This document shows positions 26,401 through 30,027 of a stretch of 30,027 nucleotides of DNA, piece by piece. The stretch covers positions 1 to 30,027 of the forward strand of contig JBAQPU010000035.1 of NCBI GenBank assembly GCA_049306095.1, written 5' to 3'. The notes under the pieces are model-generated. The model did no database searches, was not told the DNA's origin, and saw only the letters and a program-made list of their open reading frames with translations. Numbering within the stretch: the first letter of the stretch is position 1; every line of letters starts with the position of its first letter. This stretch comes from UBA2336 sp049306095 (GTDB taxonomy: Bacteria > Bacteroidota > Bacteroidia > Cytophagales > Cyclobacteriaceae). The position numbers and the translations under genes are program-made.

Positions 26401-29400
26401 CCTGTACCTGAATGAGTCCAAAGCAGAGATGCATAGTTAGCTCCGCTGGCAAGCGTACTCTGTGTACTAAAATTGTAACTAACTCCCTGGCATGTTTCAG
26501 CATCACTTCCAGCTGCCACAACAGGTGAAGGAGTAATTGATAATATCATCTGATCGTTTACACTTGAACAGCTTCCATTACCATTGGCTGTAAGGGTAAA
26601 AATTACGTTACCTGTTTCTCCCGCCCCTGGTGCATAACTTGGGGTCAAGGTGTTTGCATTAGTAAGGATGCCTGTTCCCGTGGTTGTCCATGTTATGCTT
26701 GCATAATTTGCTGCAGTTGCAGGAGTGACTTGGGTACTGAAGTTATACGTGATTCCCTGGCAAGTTTCAGCATCACTTCCTGCACTCACGGTAGGCGAAG
26801 GCGTAATAGCCAACGTCATTTGATCATTCACACTTACACAACTACCATTTCCAACGACTGTCAAGGTAAAAATCACATTACCCGTTTCACCTACTCCGGG
26901 TGTGTAAGTTGGTGCAAATGTATTCGCGTTCGTCAGCGTACCCGTTCCAGGAGTTGACCATAATATGCTTGTATAGTTGGTGGCGTTTGCCGGAGTGACT
27001 TGTGTACTAAAATTATACGTAATACCCTGGCAGGTTTCCGCATCACTTCCTGCTGCCACGGTAGGCGAAGGTGTAATTGTCAGCGTCATCTGATCATTCA
27101 AGGTAGCGCAGCTACCATTACCTGTGGCGGTAAGAGTAAAGGTTACATTACCCGTTTCACCTACTCCAGGTGCATAGCTTGGGGTTAATGTATTTGGATT
27201 AGTAAGCACTCCTGTTCCGGTTGTTGACCACACGATGCTGGCATAATTAGTGGCATTGGCCGGGGTAACTTGTGTGCTGAAATTATAGCTAACTCCCTGG
27301 CAGGTTTCCGCATCACTTCCGGCAGTCACGGTAGGCGAAGGCGTAATTGTCAATGTCATCTGGTCATTAACATTTACACAGCTACCATTTCCAACTGCCG
27401 TAAGCGTAAAGGTGATATTGCCGGTCTCCCCTGCTAACGGAAAATAAGTTGGCGTAAGCGTGTTCGCGTTAAATAAGGTTCCTGTTCCTGTAGTTGTCCA
27501 GGTAATTGAATTATAATTTGAGGCAGTAGCCAGTGTTGACTGGGTAGAGAAGTTAAACGTGGAGCCTTCACAAATCTCTTCGTCACTACCTGCGGTGGTT
27601 GAAGGACTTGGTGTAATCGAAAGTGTCATGGCATCCTGAATGGATACACAAGAGCCATTTCCTGTAGCCGTCAATGTAAATGTTACATTACCTGTTTCTC
27701 CAACACCCGGGGTGTAGATTGGTGTAAGGGTATTGGCAGAAGCAATCGATCCGGATCCAGATGTTGTCCACAGAATGGACAGGAAATTAGTAGCTGAGGC
27801 AGCAGGTGATTGAGTTGCAAAGTTGAAGGCTAACCCCTGGCAAATTTCAGCATCTCCACCCGCATTAACTGTAGGAGCAGGTGTTATACTCAATTGCATG
27901 GCATCGGTTACACTGGAGCAACTTCCAGTACTATTCGCCTGTAGGGTAAAGGTAACTGATCCTGTTTCGCCCACACCTGGAAGATACGTAGGAGCAATTG
28001 TATTCGGATTAAACAATGTACCCGTACCGGTATGAGACCAGCTTATTGTACTGTAGTTTGAAGCGGATGCAGGTGTTACCTGCGTGGTGAAATTAAATAA
28101 AATACCGGCACATGTTTCACTATCACTACCTGCGTTCACCACCGGAAGCGGAGTAATATTTAATATCATCTGGTCAACAGCATCGGGACAAGCACCCATA
28201 CCATCACCCGTTAATGTAAAAGTTACGGGTCCAACTTCACCAACACCTGGAGTATACCCCGGGGTTAATGTAGTAGCATTACTTAATACTCCTGTTCCTG
28301 TTGTAGTCCAGAGCAGGGATGCAAAATCAGTAGCGGTTGCAGGTGTACTTTGTGAAGTAAAGTTAAAAGGCAAACCAGAACAAATTTCTTCATCGCTTCC
28401 GGCACTCACGACAGGGTTAGGTGCAACCGAAACCACGAAAGGCGCGGTCGTGATATTACATCCTGATGCTGAAATAGTTTCGGATACGATTACTGATCCT
28501 GTACCGGCTGATGTCCATGTTACAGAAATTGAGTTTGTTCCTGCGCCCGAATCAATGGTTCCGCCAATAACGGTCCATGAATATGCACGCCCCGCAGCGG
28601 GAGGAGTTGAATACGTAATTCCTGTTTGACTTCTGCACACACTATTGCTGCCTGTAATGACAGGAGTAGGATTGGGATTGATGGTTACATTAAAGATGGC
28701 AGAAGTTGTTGAACATCCTCCAACGGTTTCGGTGAGGGAAAGGGTGCCGGGGCCGGCCACTCCCCAATCAACGGTAACATTATTCGATGTTGATGAACCA
28801 TCTATTGTTCCTCCGGTTACACTCCAACTATAGGTGTTTCCTGGCGTGAATGTAGATGTATAGACTTTATCCTGATCACTTTCGCAGACTGAATTATCTC
28901 CAGCGATTACAGGAGTAGGTGTCGAGTTAATAGTGACATTATACGGGGCAGTAACGGTTACACAACTGCTTGAGGGGATAAGTTCGGTTAAGGTTATAGA
29001 GCCTGAACCGGCAGGGCCCCAATTAACGGTAATTGAGTTAGTCCCTGCACCGGAAGCAACTGTTCCTCCGGTCACACTCCATGAATAGGAGTTTCCAGGG
29101 ACATTAGGAGTTGAATAAACCACCCCAGCGTCATTGGCACACACAGCATTCAGACCACTGATAACTGGCGTTGGAATATTATTGATATTGACAGAAAAGA
29201 TCGGTGTTGTTATTAAACATCCAGAAGCAGTAATAGTTTCTGTCAATTGAATTGTGCCTGGCCCGGCAACACCCCAATCCACCAGAATACTATTCCCGGT
29301 TGATGACCCGTCAATTGTTCCTCCGGTAACTGTCCACGAATAAGTATGGCCTCCAACAAGCGGTGTAGTATAGGTCTTGTCCTGAACGTTTGCGCAAACC

Positions 29401-30027
29401 GTATTATCGCCTGTTATCGAAGGCGTTGGAATAGCATTTATTGTAACCGCGTACGGGTTGGTTGTTACTGTACATCCACTTCCAATTATAAACTCAGTAA
29501 GGGTTACAGACCCTGCGCCTGCTCCACCCCAATCAACTGTTATTGAATTTGTTCCGCCTCCAGCAGTGATCGATCCTCCAACTACGGTCCATGAATAAAT
29601 ATCGCCTACAACATTTGGTGTTGAGTAAACAACTCCTGTTGTATTCGCACAAACTGTCGCAAGGCCACTAATGGATGGTGTCGGAGTGTTATTGATGGTG
29701 ATATTATAAATCGGAGTTGTTACAGCACAACCCGTAGCTGTAATAGTCTCTGTTACCTGCAAAGTTCCTGGACCTGCAGCACCCCAATCTACCAGAATAC
29801 TATTACCTGTTGATGATCCGTCAATTGTACCTCCAGTAACTGACCAGTTGTAGGTGCGACCGGCTACTAAAGAAATAGAATAGACAACATCTTGTTCTGC
29901 AGCGCAAACGCTGTTATTTCCGTTGATGGTTTGTGCCACCGGGTTGGCGTTGACTGTAGTGGTAATGCCTGCACTTGTGGCCAGACATCCCGCGGCATTC
30001 GTCACCCGTACCGTAACGGTCTGGCCG
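20481..30027 (-). CDS. giant multi-repeat T9SS surface protein, 5' end outside window
   Basis: At least 3,181 residues; the frame is open to the window edge and its first visible codons are inside an Ig-like repeat, so the start is upstream of 30027. From N to C: six PKD/Ig-like units (29942-28416); sixteen 90-residue repeats and one 91-residue unit (28415-23823), each with AGSD..TC and GSC cysteines; two related domains (23822-23259); linking beta domains with GTNEFIPDN; two PKD domains (about 22684-22110; WFWNFDDGG, YTWEFADG); a beta-sandwich starting EDFEASQGSW (about 22100-21490); an Omp28-like region starting VLVEYFTNAG (about 21475-20760); and a T9SS type A sorting domain (IQIYPNPAS, about 20735-20484). 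Sec export followed by T9SS secretion and surface anchoring is expected. It is probably an adhesin or structural surface protein. The Ala/Ser/Thr/Asn-rich, Lys-poor repeats fit an extracellular stalk. Confidence 0.93.
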   Translation of the reverse strand, partial: GQTVTVRVTNAAGCLATSAGITTTVNANPVAQTINGNNSVCAAEQDVVYSISLVAGRTYNWSVTGGTIDGSSTGNSILVDWGAAGPGTLQVTETITATGCAVTTPIYNITINNTPTPSISGLATVCANTTGVVYSTPNVVGDIYSWTVVGGSITAGGGTNSITVDWGGAGAGSVTLTEFIIGSGCTVTTNPYAVTINAIPTPSITGDNTVCANVQDKTYTTPLVGGHTYSWTVTGGTIDGSSTGNSILVDWGVAGPGTIQLTETITASGCLITTPIFSVNINNIPTPVISGLNAVCANDAGVVYSTPNVPGNSYSWSVTGGTVASGAGTNSITVNWGPAGSGSITLTELIPSSSCVTVTAPYNVTINSTPTPVIAGDNSVCESDQDKVYTSTFTPGNTYSWSVTGGTIDGSSTSNNVTVDWGVAGPGTLSLTETVGGCSTTSAIFNVTINPNPTPVITGSNSVCRSQTGITYSTPPAAGRAYSWTVIGGTIDSGAGTNSISVTWTSAGTGSVIVSETISASGCNITTAPFVVSVAPNPVVSAGSDEEICSGLPFNFTSQSTPATATDFASLLWTTTGTGVLSNATTLTPGYTPGVGEVGPVTFTLTGDGMGACPDAVDQMILNITPLPVVNAGSDSETCAGILFNFTTQVTPASASNYSTISWSHTGTGTLFNPNTIAPTYLPGVGETGSVTFTLQANSTGSCSSVTDAMQLSITPAPTVNAGGDAEICQGLAFNFATQSPAASATNFLSILWTTSGSGSIASANTLTPIYTPGVGETGNVTFTLTATGNGSCVSIQDAMTLSITPSPSTTAGSDEEICEGSTFNFSTQSTLATASNYNSITWTTTGTGTLFNANTLTPTYFPLAGETGNITFTLTAVGNGSCVNVNDQMTLTITPSPTVTAGSDAETCQGVSYNFSTQVTPANATNYASIVWSTTGTGVLTNPNTLTPSYAPGVGETGNVTFTLTATGNGSCATLNDQMTLTITPSPTVAAGSDAETCQGITYNFSTQVTPANATNYTSILWSTPGTGTLTNANTFAPTYTPGVGETGNVIFTLTVVGNGSCVSVNDQMTLAITPSPTVSAGSDAETCQGITYNFSTQVTPATAANYASITWTTTGTGILTNANTLTPSYAPGAGETGNVIFTLTANGNGSCSSVNDQMILSITPSPVVAAGSDAETCQGVSYNFSTQSTLASGANYASLLWTHSGTGTIFNATTLTPTYAPGVGETGNVTFTLTAVGNGSCASVNDQMTLAITPSPTIVAGSDEETCQGISYNFSAQGTAASGANYASLLWTHSGTGTIFNANTLSPTYAPGVGETGNVLFTLTATGNGSCASVNDQMVLVVTPAPIVTAGSDSETCQGISFNFSAQATPATASNYASLLWTHSGTGTIFNSNTLTPTYLPGVGEAGNVTFTLTALGNGSCSSVNDQVILAITPSPTITAGSDAETCQGVSFNFSTQSTAATGTNYAGVLWTTAGTGVLSNANTLTPSYAPGAGETGNVIFTLTATGNGSCASVNDQMTLTITPSPTVSAGSDSETCQGINFNFSGQAILASASNFNSILWTTTGTGLLSNANTLTPTYSPGVGETGNVTFTLTATGNGSCASVNDQMTLVITPSPTVAAGSDAETCQSVSINFATRGTLASATNQSSLLWTTTGSGTLTNATTLSPTYTPGIGETGNIVFTLTAMGNGSCVSVNDQMTLTITPSPTVTAGSDGETCQGINYNFSTQVTPSSATNYLAVLWTTTGTGTIFNATTFTPTYQPGIGEAGNVTFTLTATGNGSCASVNDQMTLVITPSPVVSAGSDAETCQGISYNFSTQTTLASASNFSGLLWTHTGSGSISGQTSLTPTYTPGVGETGLVTFTLTASGNGSCAAVNDAMVLTITPSVTVDAGSDEEICQGGVFNFGTQSVPASASNFNSLVWTHNGAGTLFNTNTLAPTYFASASETGLVTFTLTAIGNGSCVNLNNTMSLTITPAPVAIAGSDDAVCEGTPIFNFTSRSTIASSLNGSVFWTHNGTGTLDDPTNINPNYTVGVGDVNTTITFTLTITSPSAVCPIDQDQFDLDVNRAAIVSVPSTSIVVCEPAFIDLAGSISGSAVSGAWSLITGGGTLSISSIDALNVVRARYDTVSADVGTMLVFRLTSNDPDGAGPCTPAFIDMDVTIDESAKVFAGPDFAVCEYDDIDLNGSFSGATSSVTWSGGSGGAFGNISSPITSYDMTPAERAASGLIITFTLTTDNPSGVCNSVSDQVKVTVNDTLNFVTFSALDPIYQEDDPSSFLIGVPNTPIGAGIFTGPGIVAGTNEFIPDNANLGVNYITYSYTDPATGCVSSPKKATIVNPITTISFDVYITPTMQVPEILGVPQVCATIRPGDVLLKGTPDVLDPGASIITPPFFTISPDVAPSYIFQKIDGQFYINTKNLPPGNYIVTYFYTNQFEAQSQFAKNIKVLAAPKAIIDAGNSCVTSAVFFPESSYIPVNNGAIINQWFWNFDDGGATSTAQEPSHLYSVDNAYDITLEVTTNEGCKHDTLKTIVVGPVPGVNFTWSEFCNGNDTKFVDTTNPGIIVQYTWEFADGFTVSGPAGGTIPGGTNGGRTSGTYNNPQHRYDLFGQKDVKLSVLTDVGCLNDTTRRVSILSYTTPSPISSYFEDFEASQGSWFSSVANQFGVPTLPTDTSWVWGAPGGATISTASSGVNAWWTGSNPNFAVTNSTYYNNENSAVLGPCVNLMNVKRPMMSIDYWSDAEDNFDGAVIQYSVDGGSSWQTLGNDAGAGINWYNGRALTGNPGEQLIGQFGWSDRQGAWKNARYNLDQIPIAERNEVIFRVAFASNDDNDVTTQTFNGFAFDNVFIGDKQRGVLVEYFTNAGLSSTTNDYLNNLYDEQESLLGKDSSDFVKIQYHIANPSADVINQDNPIDPATRSNYYGLSQPPVGIMDGILGNYYGTNFNGDQTKIDAIEVDRRALEDPLFDIQVAELASTADSIKLDVSFEYIALPTHTDPVTFYVGLVDGNVSGNLNVLRKMLLGGEGITVNTTWNTNDATTVPVKSIIDVPIGTANNNLWIVAFVQDRNTKWIHQTEFVKLSVPKDEAVVVGVEDPVLSGAKSIQIYPNPASNQLNFASEYRLMEGYTYSIVDQRGITVLEGDLKEDIFNPQQVELDKVTNGIYFVIISRGGRALVHRKIAVMNRN
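24096..28415 (-). repeat. sixteen tandem 270-base coding repeats
   Basis: Inside the giant gene, sixteen successive units of exactly 270 bases (90 codons) run from 28415 down to 24096 with no insertion or deletion. The plus-strand anchor just after the GTCAT box recurs at 28171, 27901, 27631, 27361, 27091, 26821, 26551, 26281, 26011, 25741, 25471, 25201, 24931, 24661, 24391 and 24121. Each unit codes PTV.AGSDAETCQG..., a W..TGTG.L core, a TPTY.PGVGETGNVTFTLTA strand and GNGSC..VNDQMTL.ITPS. A divergent 91-codon unit follows at 24095-23823. The cysteines at unit positions 12 and 76 are probably disulfide-linked. Confidence 0.95.
28416..29942 (-). repeat. three tandem dimers of two PKD/Ig-like unit types
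   Basis: Six units of about 85 codons alternate between type A (QD..YT, GGTIDGSSTGN, VDWG.AGPGT) and type B (GVVYSTPNV.G, GAGTNSITV.WG). The corresponding A sites recur at 29811, 29301 and 28791, and B sites at 29571 and 29061, so the repeating unit is a 510-base A-B pair; the third pair is slightly shorter because A3 lacks two residues. The 5'-most unit starts at about 29942, after the end of a previous repeat (GQTVTVRVTNAAG), so the array may extend beyond the window. Confidence 0.85.

Noticed and set aside
24096..28415. A regular repeat array that might suggest CRISPR or satellite DNA.
   Set aside because: The units are 270 bases, continuously coding in one frame, diverged from each other, and have no spacer-repeat structure. 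They are protein domain repeats.
28084..28629. A plus-strand open frame of 181 codons opposite the giant gene.
   Set aside because: It mirrors the repeat units on the opposite strand; similar frames recur with the same 270-base period.

Overview
The window looks like chromosomal DNA of a Bacteroidota bacterium, probably a Cytophagales-type lineage (inference). Three things point there: two proteins end in type IX secretion system (T9SS) type A sorting domains with the IYPNP start; envelope lipoproteins and outer-membrane barrels are abundant; and one intergenic region carries an exact Bacteroidota-type promoter (TTTG, 19 bases, TAnnTTTG). I see no phage, insertion sequence, CRISPR, tRNA or rRNA. 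No stretch over 300 bases lacks a gene; the longest gaps are about 90-135 bases.

Layout. 1-541 (-) is the start of an outer-membrane barrel-like protein cut by the window edge. 677-2647 (-) holds a COG3014-like TPR lipoprotein and an LpoB-like lipoprotein, preceded by ribulose-phosphate epimerase (rpe, 2773-3426) and by an overlapping pair, a lipoprotein and a secreted subtilase (3493-5776). 5868-6461 (+) is a lone TrpF-like barrel protein that lacks the canonical catalytic motif. 6469-10103 (-) is a compact operon, SPOR-domain protein > TonB-like transducer > folC > trmB, with a clear promoter. Upstream of it lie a 1029-residue TPR protein and a barrel protein (10202-14965), then holA, a rhomboid protease and a TerB-like protein (15073-17136). 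Divergent from these, 17243-20484 (+) encodes an NtrC-type response regulator and a hybrid histidine kinase (PAS-HisKA-HATPase-REC-HPt) overlapping by ATGA.

The last third (20481-30027, -) is a single giant T9SS cargo gene whose 5' end is outside the window. At least 3,181 residues are present. It carries six PKD/Ig-like units arranged as three A-B dimers, then sixteen 90-residue repeats with an exact 270-base period plus a divergent seventeenth, two further related domains, two PKD domains, a beta-sandwich, an Omp28-like domain without its usual cysteine pair, and a sorting domain. It is most likely a large surface adhesin or surface-layer protein.

How the genes fit together: most of the window serves the cell envelope (secreted cargo, lipoproteins, TonB energy transduction, peptidoglycan-binding SPOR, a possible activator of penicillin-binding proteins, a membrane protease), interleaved with housekeeping genes (rpe, folC, trmB, holA). 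The two-component pair is probably a sigma-54 phosphorelay; nothing in the sequence identifies its targets. The strongest points for a second look are the repeat architecture of the giant protein, the TrpF-like pseudo-enzyme, and the non-ATG or missing start codons of two exported proteins.
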